DNA of 64,000 bases from Faeciplasma sp048393055 (GTDB lineage Bacteria > Bacillota > Clostridia > Oscillospirales > Ruminococcaceae), in NCBI GenBank assembly GCA_048393055.1, contig DBFJJS010000001.1, forward strand, positions 1 to 64,000, given 5' to 3'. This document shows, in pieces, positions 32,423-41,431 of the stretch. Within the stretch, counting starts at the first letter, position 1. Each line of letters begins with the position of its first letter. The position numbers and the translations under genes are program-made. The notes below the pieces were generated by a model. It searched no databases. It worked only from the letters and a program-made list of their open reading frames with translations, and was not told where the DNA came from.

Positions 32423-32857
32423 TTATTCCAATATGATTGTAAACGGTCCGTTGTTTACAAGGCTGACCTTCATATTCGCGCTGAATATGCCGGTTTTAAC
32501 GCTCAGTTCCCTCTTTTTAAGCTCTGAAATAAAAAGATCGTACAGCCTTTTTGCCTCGGCCGGCGGAGCTGCGTCCGTAAAGCTCGGACGGTTTCCGCTT
32601 GAGCAGTCTGCCAGAAGGGTGAACTGGGAAACGCAGAGAACCTCGCCGCCGACCTCTTTTATCGACAGGTTTGTCTTGCCGTTTTCGTCTTCGAATATTC
32701 TGAGCTTTGATATCTTTTCAGCTAAGCGAACGCAATCGTCGTCGGTGTCGTTGATACCCGCGCCGAAGAGAATGAGAATACCCTTGCCTATTTTGCCTGA
32801 AGTGATGCCATAAGCTTCCACTGAGGCTGAGAGTACACGTTGAATAACAATTTTCAT
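32423..32857 (-). CDS. dtd: D-aminoacyl-tRNA deacylase
   Basis: A 144-residue enzyme that hydrolyses D-amino acids from tRNA and guards translation. The two family motifs are SQFTLLA (about residue 77) and the N-x-GP-x-T motif NNGPFTI near the end (about 136-142). The N-terminus MKIVIQRVLSASV is typical. ATG at 32855-32857. Followed by the arsC-like gene. Confidence 0.95.
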   Translation of the reverse strand: MKIVIQRVLSASVEAYGITSGKIGKGILILFGAGINDTDDDCVRLAEKISKLRIFEDENGKTNLSIKEVGGEVLCVSQFTLLADCSSGNRPSFTDAAPPAEAKRLYDLFISELKKRELSVKTGIFSANMKVSLVNNGPFTIILE

Positions 32858-33033
32858 ACAGCATAGTTTCCTTTACAATAATATTTACCTAAGTAATTTT
32901 ACAACATGCCGAAGAAATAATCAAGCGGTAAATGAAAATATTATATAAAAACTGCAATAAATCTGATTTTATTATATTTTTAACGCTTAAAACTGAGTAA
33001 AAAAATATTTTTTGAATTTTATTGTTTCACTAC

Positions 33034-33061
33034 TTGCAATTGCTAAAGTGTATGGTATACT
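33034..33061 (+). promoter_or_regulatory. Promoter of gdhA
   Basis: TTGCAA at 33034-33039 and TATACT at 33056-33061, spacer 16 bases. The upstream stretch 32860-33030 is strongly AT-rich and holds no gene; it may act as an UP-element. Confidence 0.7.
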
Positions 33062-33105
33062 ATTATTATTGAGAAAAATCGATTACAAATCAAGGAGGAT
33101 TACTA

Positions 33106-34458
33106 ATGACATTCAAAAGCGAATACCTTCAGAAGGTTTACAATGACGTTGAAAAGCGCAATCCCAGCGAAAAGGAATTTCTGCAGGCTGTAAAAGAGGT
33201 TCTTGAGAGTCTTGAGCCTGTTGTAGAGAAGAGACCCGACATTGTAGAAGCAGGTATCATCGACAGGATAGTAGAGCCTGAAAGGCAGATCATATTCAGA
33301 GTTCCGTGGGTTGACGACAGCGGCAAGGTAAGGGTAAACAGAGGATTCAGAATCCAGTTTAACTCCGCCATCGGTCCTTACAAGGGAGGACTTAGGCTTC
33401 ACCCCTCTGTAAACGCTTCCGTAATCAAGTTCCTTGGCTTTGAGCAGATCTTTAAGAACAGCCTTACCGGGCTTCCCATGGGAGGCGGCAAGGGCGGTTC
33501 CGACTTTGATCCTAAGGGTAAGTCTGACGCTGAGGTTATGCGTTTCTGCCAGAGCTTCATGACTGAGCTTTCCAAGCACATCGGAGCTAATACCGACGTT
33601 CCCGCCGGAGATATCGGCGTGGGCGCTCGTGAAATAGGCTTTATGTACGGTCAGTACAAGAGGCTTAGAAACGAGTTTACAGGAGTTCTAACCGGAAAGG
33701 GACTCAGCTATGGCGGCTCTCTTGTAAGAACAGAGGCTACCGGCTACGGTCTTTGTTACTTCACCGAGGAAATGCTCAGCTGCATGAAGAGCGATTCCTT
33801 CAAGGGCAAGACTGTTGTAATTTCCGGCTCCGGAAACGTAGCTATATACGCTACCGAGAAGGCTACCCAGCTTGGCGCAAAGGTAGTCGCCCTGAGCGAT
33901 TCAAATGGCTATGTATACGATGAAAGCGGCATCAAGCTCGATGTTGTTAAGCAGATTAAGGAAGTTGAGAGAGGCAGAATCTCCGAGTATGCAAAGAGAG
34001 TTCCCGGTTCTGTTTACACCGAGGGCTGCAAGGGTATATGGACAATCAAGTGCGACGTTGCGCTTCCCTGCGCTACTCAGAACGAGCTCGATGCCGAAAG
34101 TGCGGACGCTCTTATCGCGAACGGTGTTATAGCTGTCGCAGAGGGCGCTAACATGCCCTGCACTCCCGAGGCCACCGAGAAGTTTATTAACGCGGGTGTT
34201 CTCTTTGGTCCTGCAAAGGCGGCAAATGCCGGCGGAGTTGCTACCTCCGGTCTCGAGATGTCTCAGAATTCCGAGAGACTCAGCTGGAGCTTTGAGGAGG
34301 TTGATTCCAAGCTTCACGGCATTATGGTAAACATCTTCCACAACGCGTACGACGCTGCTAAGGAATACGGCTACGACGGCAACTTAGTTGTAGGTGCAAA
34401 CATCGCGGGCTTCCTCAAGGTCGCGGACGCTATGAAGTGGCAGGGCGTTGCGTACTGA
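33106..34458 (+). CDS. gdhA: Glutamate dehydrogenase (hexameric, NADP-type)
   Basis: A 450-residue enzyme that interconverts 2-oxoglutarate plus ammonia and glutamate, the main entry of nitrogen. The signature GLPMGGGKGGSDFDPKGKSD contains the substrate-binding lysine. VNRGFRIQFNSAIGPYKGGLRLHP and the DVPAGDIGVGAREIGFM segment follow, then the dinucleotide fold VVISGSGNVAIYA (GxGxxA). The length matches the short hexameric class. AAGGAGG is 7 bases before the ATG. NADP specificity is inferred from the family. It is monocistronic: its terminator follows. Confidence 0.96.
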   Translation: MTFKSEYLQKVYNDVEKRNPSEKEFLQAVKEVLESLEPVVEKRPDIVEAGIIDRIVEPERQIIFRVPWVDDSGKVRVNRGFRIQFNSAIGPYKGGLRLHPSVNASVIKFLGFEQIFKNSLTGLPMGGGKGGSDFDPKGKSDAEVMRFCQSFMTELSKHIGANTDVPAGDIGVGAREIGFMYGQYKRLRNEFTGVLTGKGLSYGGSLVRTEATGYGLCYFTEEMLSCMKSDSFKGKTVVISGSGNVAIYATEKATQLGAKVVALSDSNGYVYDESGIKLDVVKQIKEVERGRISEYAKRVPGSVYTEGCKGIWTIKCDVALPCATQNELDAESADALIANGVIAVAEGANMPCTPEATEKFINAGVLFGPAKAANAGGVATSGLEMSQNSERLSWSFEEVDSKLHGIMVNIFHNAYDAAKEYGYDGNLVVGANIAGFLKVADAMKWQGVAY

Positions 34459-34494
34459 TTTAGCGCGGAAATAAATTTTGGTCATATTGATTTT

Positions 34495-34526
34495 ATCCTC
34501 TCGGAGCAAATCCGGGGGGATTTTTC
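34495..34526 (+). terminator. Terminator of gdhA
   Basis: ATCCTCTCGG pairs with CCGGGGGGAT (two G-T wobbles) around a 7-base loop, followed by five T. Confidence 0.75.
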
Positions 34527-34578
34527 TTGCCATATGGGAGTTAAGCTGATATAATATCAGCTGATATGAGATATCAGC
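34527..34578 (+). promoter_or_regulatory. Promoter with two overlapping palindromic operators
   Basis: TTGCCA (34527-34532), a 17-base spacer and TATAAT (34550-34555). The -10 box lies inside the perfect palindrome AGCTGATAT-A-ATATCAGCT (34544-34562). A second palindrome GCTGATAT-GAG-ATATCAGC (34560-34578) shares its first three bases with the first. This is a repressor-type arrangement upstream of a glycosidase gene. Confidence 0.75.
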
Positions 34579-34621
34579 AGCTTTATCTGAAAATTTACGC
34601 GTAAGCATGGAGGCGTGATAT

Positions 34622-36139
34622 ATGAGGCAGTATGAGGTTTTTGAGCTTTGTTTTGAGGCAGGCGCCGGGCAGTCAGACCTGACGGCTGAGTTTGAGCTTG
34701 GAGGCAAAAGGGTTGTCAGAAAGGGCTTTTTCGAAGGCGGAGTGTATAAGGTCAGGTTTTTGCCTGTTGACTCGGGGCTGTGCCGCTGGAAAGTATGGGG
34801 AGCAGCGAGCGCTTCCGGCGAAGAGGAGTGCCTTCCGGCGGATAATGGCAGGCACGGACCTGTAAGAGCGTCGGGACTTCACTTTGAGTATGACGACAAA
34901 AGCCCGTATTATCCCTTCGGCACAACCGTTTACGCGCTTATCCATCAGCCAGATGAGCTTGTCGAAAGGACGCTTTTTTCGCTTTCACGCTCGCCGTTCA
35001 ACAAGCTGCGCTTTTGTATTTTTCCAAAGCACTACGAGTTCAATCACAACGAGCCGCCGTTTTTCGCGTTTGAAAAGGGAGGCGACGGCTCATGGGACGT
35101 AAATCGCCCCTGCACGGAGTTTTGGCAAAGGCTTGAGAAAATCATAGCGCGTCTTGACAAAATGGGAATAGAATGCGATCTTATTTTATTCCACCCGTAC
35201 GACCGCTGGGGCTTTTCGCACCTTTCAAAAAATGACAGCTTAAAGTATCTTGATTACCTTGTGCGAAGACTGAGCGCATACCCCAACGTGTGGTGGAGCC
35301 TTGCCAACGAGTACGATTTGATGGACAATTATTCGAGCGGGGATTGGAAGGATTTTGCGAGGTTTATCTCGGAATCGGACGGTGTGTGCCACCTTCTCAG
35401 CAATCACAACTGCTTTAACTACTGGGATTTCACGTTTGAAGAGGCTACCCACTGCTCGATACAGGACATATTTGTATCGGAAGTGCCGGAGCTTCAGAAA
35501 AAGTATCAAAAGCCGGTCATTTTTGACGAATGCTGCTACGAGGGAAATATCGAATTAGGGTGGGGGAATATTTCGGCGTTTGAGCTTGCGCACAGATTTT
35601 GGACCGCCGTTATAAGCGGGGGATACTGCACCCACGGCGAGACGTTTTTAAGCGAGGACGATATTTTGTGGTGGTCGAAGGGCGGAGAGCTTAAGGGCGA
35701 AAGCCCTGCAAGAATAGACTTTTTGCGAAGCATTGTCGAGTCGCTCCCGTCGCCTGTCGAATATATGCCGGAGGGTATGGCAAATTTGACCGAGGAGCGC
35801 ATTCTTGAATATAAGCGAAACGGCGTCCCGAAGGCTTTAGAGCATGATTTCTGGGTCAGGGGTCTTACATCCCTGCCGGACGGCAGGATAAAGCCGTTTA
35901 TTATGAGAAGCAGGGGAGTAGCGGGACATTGCGGCGACAGGGCTTATATATGGTACTACGGAAGAAGCTGCCCTGCGGTAAGTCACATCTCGCTGCCGGA
36001 GGGCGGAAAATACGATGTTGAAATTATAGATATATGGGAAATGACAAGGACGAAGATATTAAGCAATGCAAGCGGCGAGACGAAGCTTGCGCTTCCGGGC
36101 AAGGAGGGGATAGCCGTCCTTGCCGTTAAGACAGATTAA
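34622..36139 (+). CDS. DUF5060/DUF4038-type putative glycoside hydrolase
   Basis: A 505-residue protein with a DUF5060-like N-terminal sandwich (1-90), a TIM-barrel of the DUF4038 type (about 92-390), and a DUF5605-like C-terminal domain (about 410-505). Candidate catalytic residues are the acid/base Glu230 in WSLANEYD and the nucleophile Glu303 in VIFDECCY, placed as in clan GH-A enzymes. There is no signal peptide. Related proteins are found in polysaccharide utilisation loci; a substrate cannot be given. GGAGGCGTGAT precedes the ATG. Its promoter carries two palindromes. Confidence 0.8.
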   Translation: MRQYEVFELCFEAGAGQSDLTAEFELGGKRVVRKGFFEGGVYKVRFLPVDSGLCRWKVWGAASASGEEECLPADNGRHGPVRASGLHFEYDDKSPYYPFGTTVYALIHQPDELVERTLFSLSRSPFNKLRFCIFPKHYEFNHNEPPFFAFEKGGDGSWDVNRPCTEFWQRLEKIIARLDKMGIECDLILFHPYDRWGFSHLSKNDSLKYLDYLVRRLSAYPNVWWSLANEYDLMDNYSSGDWKDFARFISESDGVCHLLSNHNCFNYWDFTFEEATHCSIQDIFVSEVPELQKKYQKPVIFDECCYEGNIELGWGNISAFELAHRFWTAVISGGYCTHGETFLSEDDILWWSKGGELKGESPARIDFLRSIVESLPSPVEYMPEGMANLTEERILEYKRNGVPKALEHDFWVRGLTSLPDGRIKPFIMRSRGVAGHCGDRAYIWYYGRSCPAVSHISLPEGGKYDVEIIDIWEMTRTKILSNASGETKLALPGKEGIAVLAVKTD

Positions 36140-36144
36140 AAAAG

Positions 36145-36177
36145 AGCCTGCTCATTATCAGAGATAGTGAGCAGGCT
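36145..36177. terminator. Bidirectional terminator between the DUF5060 glycosidase and pepV
   Basis: A 15-bp stem (AGCCTGCTCATTATC with GATAGTGAGCAGGCT, one G-T) and a 3-base loop. The minus strand has six T after it, so it ends pepV well. Confidence 0.85.
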
Positions 36178-36190
36178 TAAATTTCAGGCG

Positions 36191-37597
36191 TCAAAGCTTT
36201 TCGCTGTTGCAGATTTTAAAAATGGCAAGAGCGAACATTTTTGCGTTGAGCAGCAGCTGATCTATTTTGATAAACTCATCGGCGGAGTGCATGTGGTTGT
36301 CCTCGCCGATAAACTCAGCGCCGAACGCCACTCCGCCCTCTATTTCATGCACGTATGTGCCGCCTCCGATGGCTATGCATTCGCCCTTTTCGCCGGTAAC
36401 GGTCTCATAAACCTCGAGAAGCTGACGCACGAACGTGCTGTCGCCGCTGACGTGGTGAGGCTCAGCTCCCGTTTTTTCGGTTATTTTCAGCCCCGCGCCG
36501 CAAAGAGCAGGAGTAAGCCTTGACATGACCTGTTCGACGCTTGAGCTTACGGGAAGCCGTATATCAAGCTTGCCTGTGAGCCTGCCGGTCTGATAGCTGA
36601 TTATGCTCAGCACGCAGCTGAGCCCGCCTGACAGCTTGTCTGACATTGCCATAGACAGGCTTTTGCCGTCTGTTTCGCCGTATGGAAAAAGCTTTGAAAG
36701 CCGTTTTACCATTTCTGCCGCGCCGCCGTCAAGCTCCAGCGAAGCTATAAGCTCCATCAGAGCTGTGATTGCGTTTTTCCCGAGTTCTGGGGTGGAGGCG
36801 TGAGCACTTTTTCCTATTGCGTCTATTCTGACGCAGCCGCCGAAATCCTTTGTTTTAAACTCTACGGGGCTGCCAAGCTTATTTATCGCAGCGGCTATTT
36901 CGTTCTCCGGAGCGCCTACCACTGCATATGCGGATTCCGGGACTGCGTTTATCACGGTGCCTCCGCCAAGCTCCATTAAAACCCTTGCCGACGCTTCGGG
37001 GGCAGTGCTCGCCTCGAACGTCGCCCGAATCATGCCCTTTTCTATGTTTATGACAGGGTAGTTGCCGTCGGGGGTAAAGCAGTACTTCGGAGGTTTTTCC
37101 TTTTTGAAATAGTATTCAAGATCGGAAGAGCCGTTTTCCTCGTCCGTCCCAAGGATGAGCCTTACGCCTTTTTTAAGCGGCATGTTAAGATCCTTCAACG
37201 CCTTCATCGCATACATAACCGCGACGGCAGGCCCTTTGTCGTCGATAGCGCCTCTGCCGTACACCTTGCCGTCCGATACCCTTGCCTGGTATGGATCTTG
37301 TGTCCAGCCCGAGCCCTCCGGAACAACGTCCAGATGCGCTAAAATACCAAGCTCCGGTTCCGATTCCGTAAGCTGAGCCGTGCCGACGTAGCCGTCAAAG
37401 TTCTTTGTTTTAAAGCCGAAGCTTTGACAGATATCCAGCGCCCTGTCAAGGCATTCGCGCACGGGCCTTCCGAACGGCGCTTCATCGCTTGCCTTGCCGC
37501 GGCAGCTCGGATAGGATATCAGCTCGGACAGCGTGCCTATCATATTGTCCTTTTGCGAATCGATGTAATCAAAAAGCTTAGCTGTAATTTCGTCCAT
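36191..37597 (-). CDS. pepV: Dipeptidase of the M20 family, PepV-like
   Basis: A 468-residue dizinc peptidase that cleaves dipeptides in the cytoplasm. The first metal motif is LGILAHLDVVPEGSGW, the bridging Asp is in GRGAIDDKGP, and the Glu pair is in GTDEENGSSD. The late YVHEIEGGVAFGAE supplies further ligands. The insert (lid) between, including FGGCVRIDAIGKSAHASTPE, is typical of PepV and longer than in ArgE/DapE. It lies 14 bases after pulA and is co-transcribed with it. Confidence 0.92.
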   Translation of the reverse strand: MDEITAKLFDYIDSQKDNMIGTLSELISYPSCRGKASDEAPFGRPVRECLDRALDICQSFGFKTKNFDGYVGTAQLTESEPELGILAHLDVVPEGSGWTQDPYQARVSDGKVYGRGAIDDKGPAVAVMYAMKALKDLNMPLKKGVRLILGTDEENGSSDLEYYFKKEKPPKYCFTPDGNYPVINIEKGMIRATFEASTAPEASARVLMELGGGTVINAVPESAYAVVGAPENEIAAAINKLGSPVEFKTKDFGGCVRIDAIGKSAHASTPELGKNAITALMELIASLELDGGAAEMVKRLSKLFPYGETDGKSLSMAMSDKLSGGLSCVLSIISYQTGRLTGKLDIRLPVSSSVEQVMSRLTPALCGAGLKITEKTGAEPHHVSGDSTFVRQLLEVYETVTGEKGECIAIGGGTYVHEIEGGVAFGAEFIGEDNHMHSADEFIKIDQLLLNAKMFALAIFKICNSEKL

Positions 37598-37611
37598 GGT
37601 TAGTTATCCTT

Positions 37612-39501
37612 TCATCCTCTGAATTTTTTAAGCACCATTGCCGATATCGGAGGGACAAAAACCCCTTCACACAAAATCGCCATTGCGCTGTCAGACACGG
37701 CGGCGTCGCTTACATGCAGTTCCCATTCGCCGTCGGGCAGCACAAACATTTTTGCCCTTGGGATGGGGTTAACAAGTATCAGAAGCTCCTCGCTTTCGCT
37801 GTACAGCTGTATAGCTATGGTGCCGTCGGCAGATTGCAGAACCTTTGAGTGGTTCAATACTTCTGCCTTAGAGGACATTCTCAGCAGCGGATGAGCCTTT
37901 CTAAAAGCGATAAGACCTTTAAAATAATCTGCCTCGGAGCAGTTTATGTCAAGCATGCCCCACTTTATTGAATTGACAATATCGGGGGAGAGGTAGCTGT
38001 CATGGTCGAATTTTCCGTCTCCCAACGGTTTTGAGCGCAGGAATTCCTGACCCGAGTGGATAAACGGTATTCCCTGAGCCAATAAAACAAGCGCACCGGA
38101 AAGCCTCGCCATCTTTTTTCTATCCCTTTCATGGAAGCCGCCGGCCGAGAGAATGAGCTTATCCCAAAGAGTCAGATTGTCGTGGGCTTCGCAGTAATTG
38201 ACTATGCCGCACGGACCGGACGCCCAGCTCGCAAGACCCAAAAGCCCGTCCGTTATACCTGATTTAAGGTGATAATTTCCATTTACATATCCAAGCTCCG
38301 TGTCGTTAAAGGCAGAGCCCTTTACAGCATCGCGAAAATCGTCGTTAAAGTATGCGAGACCGGGCGTTTTCGGAGTATTTGCCTTCAGAGACAGAAGATT
38401 ATTGGCGAGCGCCGGCTCGCCGCCCGTCCAGCCTTCCCCATAGATTATTGCGTTTGGGTTGATCGCCTTGAGTCTTGAGTCTATTTCGTTCATGGTTTCA
38501 ATATCTATGCATCCCATCAGGTCGAAGCGGAAGCCGTCTATCTTGTATTCCCTTGCCCAGAAAAGCACTGAATCGACGATGTATTTTCTCACCATTGCTC
38601 GCTCGGTGGCGATTTCATTTCCGCAGCCGGAACCGTTTGATGGTCTGCCGTCTCGGTATCTGTAGTAATATCCCGGAAACGATTTTCCGAGGTTTGAGGA
38701 CTCACATTCGTAGGTGTGGTTGTATACCACGTCCATGATCACGCCTATGTTGTTTCGGTGCAGGCTGAGCACCAGCTCCTTCAGCTCCCTTATGCGCGAT
38801 TCCGGTTCTTCGGGGCGGGTCGAGTAGGAGCCCTCCGGCGCGTTGTAATTTTCGGGGTCGTAGCCCCAGTTATATGCATTCGACGGGTTTTCCTCATCAA
38901 GCCTGTCATAGTCGAAAACAGGCATAAGCTGGACATGCGTTACTCCCAGCTCTTTAAGGTGTGCAAGACATGTGCCGCGGCCGGATGGAGTATGACTGCA
39001 GTCAACGCAAAACGCTTTGAATTTGCCGCGGTATTCATTTTTTATGCCGCTGGACTGATCTGAGGAAAAGTCCCTGACGTGCACCTCATATAAAACAGCA
39101 TCAGTATATCTGTCCAGCTTTACATATTTCGAATCGTCCCATCCCTTAGGGTCCAGATCTGACAGATTGCATATATAACCTTTTTTGCCGTTCAAGCCGA
39201 CTGCATTGGCATATGGGTCGACGCCTGTGCTGATGCTTTGACCGTATGCGTACTCATAATTGTAGTAGTACCCCTTAAGGGACTTTCTGTGAATGTATTT
39301 CCAAACTCCATTTTCGCTTTTTTCAAGCGGGATGTTAAGCCATGGATCTGCATCAGCCTGTTTTTTGTATAAAAGCAGCGTAACACTGTCGGCAAGGGGA
39401 GACCAAACATAAAATTCTGTTCTATCAGAACCGAGCTTAACGCCCAAGAAGCCGTCGTACCGGTAATTTTCATCAATAAATGCAGGATCGAAAAGCTGCA
39501 C
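37612..39501 (-). CDS. pulA: Type I pullulanase (GH13)
   Basis: A 629-residue debranching enzyme that cleaves alpha-1,6 bonds in pullulan, glycogen or limit dextrin. An N-terminal CBM48-like domain (about 10-110) precedes a GH13 barrel. The type I signature YNWGYDP is present at about residue 225. Catalytic residues are expected in DGFRFDLMG (nucleophile Asp), IIYGEGWTGG (Glu) and the later NYCEAHDN (Asp). There is no signal peptide, so it works on intracellular glycogen or imported dextrin. It starts with GTG at 39499-39501 with TTGGGGGAA upstream. Confidence 0.93.
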   Translation of the reverse strand: MQLFDPAFIDENYRYDGFLGVKLGSDRTEFYVWSPLADSVTLLLYKKQADADPWLNIPLEKSENGVWKYIHRKSLKGYYYNYEYAYGQSISTGVDPYANAVGLNGKKGYICNLSDLDPKGWDDSKYVKLDRYTDAVLYEVHVRDFSSDQSSGIKNEYRGKFKAFCVDCSHTPSGRGTCLAHLKELGVTHVQLMPVFDYDRLDEENPSNAYNWGYDPENYNAPEGSYSTRPEEPESRIRELKELVLSLHRNNIGVIMDVVYNHTYECESSNLGKSFPGYYYRYRDGRPSNGSGCGNEIATERAMVRKYIVDSVLFWAREYKIDGFRFDLMGCIDIETMNEIDSRLKAINPNAIIYGEGWTGGEPALANNLLSLKANTPKTPGLAYFNDDFRDAVKGSAFNDTELGYVNGNYHLKSGITDGLLGLASWASGPCGIVNYCEAHDNLTLWDKLILSAGGFHERDRKKMARLSGALVLLAQGIPFIHSGQEFLRSKPLGDGKFDHDSYLSPDIVNSIKWGMLDINCSEADYFKGLIAFRKAHPLLRMSSKAEVLNHSKVLQSADGTIAIQLYSESEELLILVNPIPRAKMFVLPDGEWELHVSDAAVSDSAMAILCEGVFVPPISAMVLKKFRG

Positions 39502-39611
39502 AGATATTCCCCCAATTAAATAATTAATTCAAAATCGTTTTTCTATCTAAATCATTATATAACAATTGTCCGCGCATTTCAATACAGTATTTGCTAACGA
39601 TAAAAATCAAA

Positions 39612-39647
39612 AAAGCTCTTGACAAGAGCTTTACTATGTGGTATTAT
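39612..39647 (+). promoter_or_regulatory. Promoter of the initiator tRNA, overlapped by a palindrome
   Basis: TTGACA (39619-39624), 17 bases, TATTAT (39642-39647). The -35 box lies in a perfect palindrome with 10-base arms AAAGCTCTTG/CAAGAGCTTT and a 1-base centre (39612-39632). On the minus strand a T-rich run follows it, so it could also be a terminator. Confidence 0.7.
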
Positions 39648-39662
39648 AAACAAGTACCATAT

Positions 39663-39738
<76 letters not shown>

Positions 39739-39745
39739 ATGAATT

Positions 39746-39795
39746 GATCCCAATTTTTAGGTTTCACATGGAACTTAAAAATTGGGATTTTTCAT
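39746..39795 (+). terminator. Terminators after the initiator tRNA
   Basis: A long stem ATCCCAATTTTTA/TAAAAATTGGGAT is followed by TTTTT. A second stem AAGCCCTGCT/AGCAGGGCTT (about 39811-39840) follows it, before the converging SDR gene. Confidence 0.85.
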
Positions 39796-39902
39796 ATACC
39801 TGCAATTATTAAGCCCTGCTTTGGTTCACAGCAGGGCTTAAGTTTTTGACAGTCAAGCGCATTTTAACAGTAACGGTTAATCAATATTTGCAAAAAGCAT
39901 AG

Positions 39903-40733
39903 CTATGCCTTTGGCTTCAGCGGACCATAAAAGTATGAAGCGGTCGCTCCGCCGTCGATAAGAAAATCTGCGCCGGTTATGAAAGCGCCCCTGTCGCTCA
40001 TTAAAAGCTCCGCGACGTTTGCCACCTCGTCTGCGGTTCCCGGTCGGCCCGCAGGACAGTTCTTAAACATATTTTTATAAAAGTCGCCGCGAGGCCCGTT
40101 AAATTCGTCTATAGCCAGCGGAGTAACTATAATGCCCGGGGATATGGAGTTGAGCCTTGCACCTTTTTCTCCCCACTTTACCGCCTCCGCCATGACGCGC
40201 TTTTCGTTGCAGCGCTTGGCGAGCTGATAGGCGTGCAGAGTGTCGCGTATATTTTCCGGTCTGAGGATATCGAGGCTTAACAGCTCTTCCGCACGAGTAC
40301 ATGCGAGCTGCTCGTCCTCCTCCGGAGTCAGCGCTGGCATTCTATGGCCAGACTGGCTGGAAATAGTTACTCCCACTCCTTTCGGAGCTATAACCCTTCC
40401 GACTTCCTCGAGCAGCACCGCAGTTCCGTAGAGATCTACCTTGAGTATCGCCTCGACAGGCGCCTGGCTGGGAGATACTCCTGCCGCGTTTACCAGCATT
40501 GTAATGTCGCCGTATTGCTGCGCCTTTGCGATGGTTTCCTTTATCGACTTTCTATCGGACAGGTCTGTTTCAAATGCTTCGGCGTCAAACCCCGCCTCGT
40601 TCATTATCTTTGAAACAGCCGCGGCGTTTTCCAACCTCTTGTCACCGATTATGATTTTCATTCCGCTGCCCATGCGCCTGGCGATTGCCATTCCTATCTG
40701 ACCGGCTCCAATCAAAAGCAAAACGTTTTTCAT
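39903..40733 (-). CDS. Short-chain dehydrogenase/reductase
   Basis: A 276-residue NAD(P)-dependent oxidoreductase. The Rossmann motif is LIGAGQIGMAIARRM (residues about 6-20). NAAGVSP marks the NAG motif, SSQSGH the catalytic Ser, and YQLAK the Tyr-x-x-x-Lys. It ends with SPGIIVTPLAIDEFNGPRG and GADFLIDGGATASYFYGP, usual for the family. ATG at 40731-40733 has AAAGGAG upstream; an upstream in-frame start is not supported. It is 150 bases downstream of the flavodoxin gene. Substrate unknown. Confidence 0.88.
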   Translation of the reverse strand: MKNVLLLIGAGQIGMAIARRMGSGMKIIIGDKRLENAAAVSKIMNEAGFDAEAFETDLSDRKSIKETIAKAQQYGDITMLVNAAGVSPSQAPVEAILKVDLYGTAVLLEEVGRVIAPKGVGVTISSQSGHRMPALTPEEDEQLACTRAEELLSLDILRPENIRDTLHAYQLAKRCNEKRVMAEAVKWGEKGARLNSISPGIIVTPLAIDEFNGPRGDFYKNMFKNCPAGRPGTADEVANVAELLMSDRGAFITGADFLIDGGATASYFYGPLKPKA

Positions 40734-40883
40734 ATGAAAGACTCCTTTCCGATAGTTTCTGATTATAATTTTACACATTCGGACAAAGTAATCAATTTCA
40801 GTTACACCTGCTATTGATAAGTGCTGCTAATATGATTTTTTGCAGGACTCAAGCCTGTGAAAAACGCCGTAATTAACGTATAA

Positions 40884-41390
40884 TCAGCCGCTGCACCACT
40901 TCTTAATTGAGTCCTGCGCAGCTTTTACGTTCGAGCCGCGAATCGCCAGACCCTTTTTAACTTCCGAGTTCGGACATAAGCGGCGTATATCCTGTTCGCT
41001 TCTGCCCAGCCCGCTGCCCTCGTGGGTACAGAACGGGCATATCGTTTTTCCCGATAAATCAAAGTGCTCCAAAAACGTAAAGACGGGCATCGGCATTGTA
41101 CCCCAATAGTTAGGAAATCCGAGGTATATGGTGTCGTATTTGTCTATGTCTTCTGGGTATGACTTAAGCTCCGGCCGTGCGTTTCTGCGCTGGTCGTCCT
41201 GAGCCTGGGCTATGCATTCGTTATAGCTCTTGGAGTATGGCACAAGCGGCTCGATTTTAAATATATCCGCTCCTGTTTCCTCCTGAAGCATTTTCGCCGC
41301 AACCTCGGTGTTTCCGATATCAACGGTTTTAAGCTGCCCGCCGAAGTAGTTTTCGTCCGCCCTCGAAAAGTATGCGATTAGCTTTGCCAT
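40884..41390 (-). CDS. Flavodoxin-family protein
   Basis: A 168-residue flavodoxin-like FMN protein (Flavodoxin_4 type). It has the N-terminal LIAYFSRADENY with a shortened phosphate-binding loop, IEPLVPYSKSYNECIAQA, and YLGFPNYWGTMPMPVFTFLEH, followed by ICPFCTHEGSGLGRSEQDI. These are typical of the single-domain NAD(P)H- or ferredoxin-linked flavodoxins of anaerobes. ATG at 41388-41390 is preceded by AGAGGTGA. It is 41 bases after the aldo/keto reductase gene and is likely co-transcribed with it. Confidence 0.87.
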   Translation of the reverse strand: MAKLIAYFSRADENYFGGQLKTVDIGNTEVAAKMLQEETGADIFKIEPLVPYSKSYNECIAQAQDDQRRNARPELKSYPEDIDKYDTIYLGFPNYWGTMPMPVFTFLEHFDLSGKTICPFCTHEGSGLGRSEQDIRRLCPNSEVKKGLAIRGSNVKAAQDSIKKWCSG

Positions 41391-41431
41391 TAAAGTCACC
41401 TCTTAATTTATAATTAAACGACGCAGTTTTT

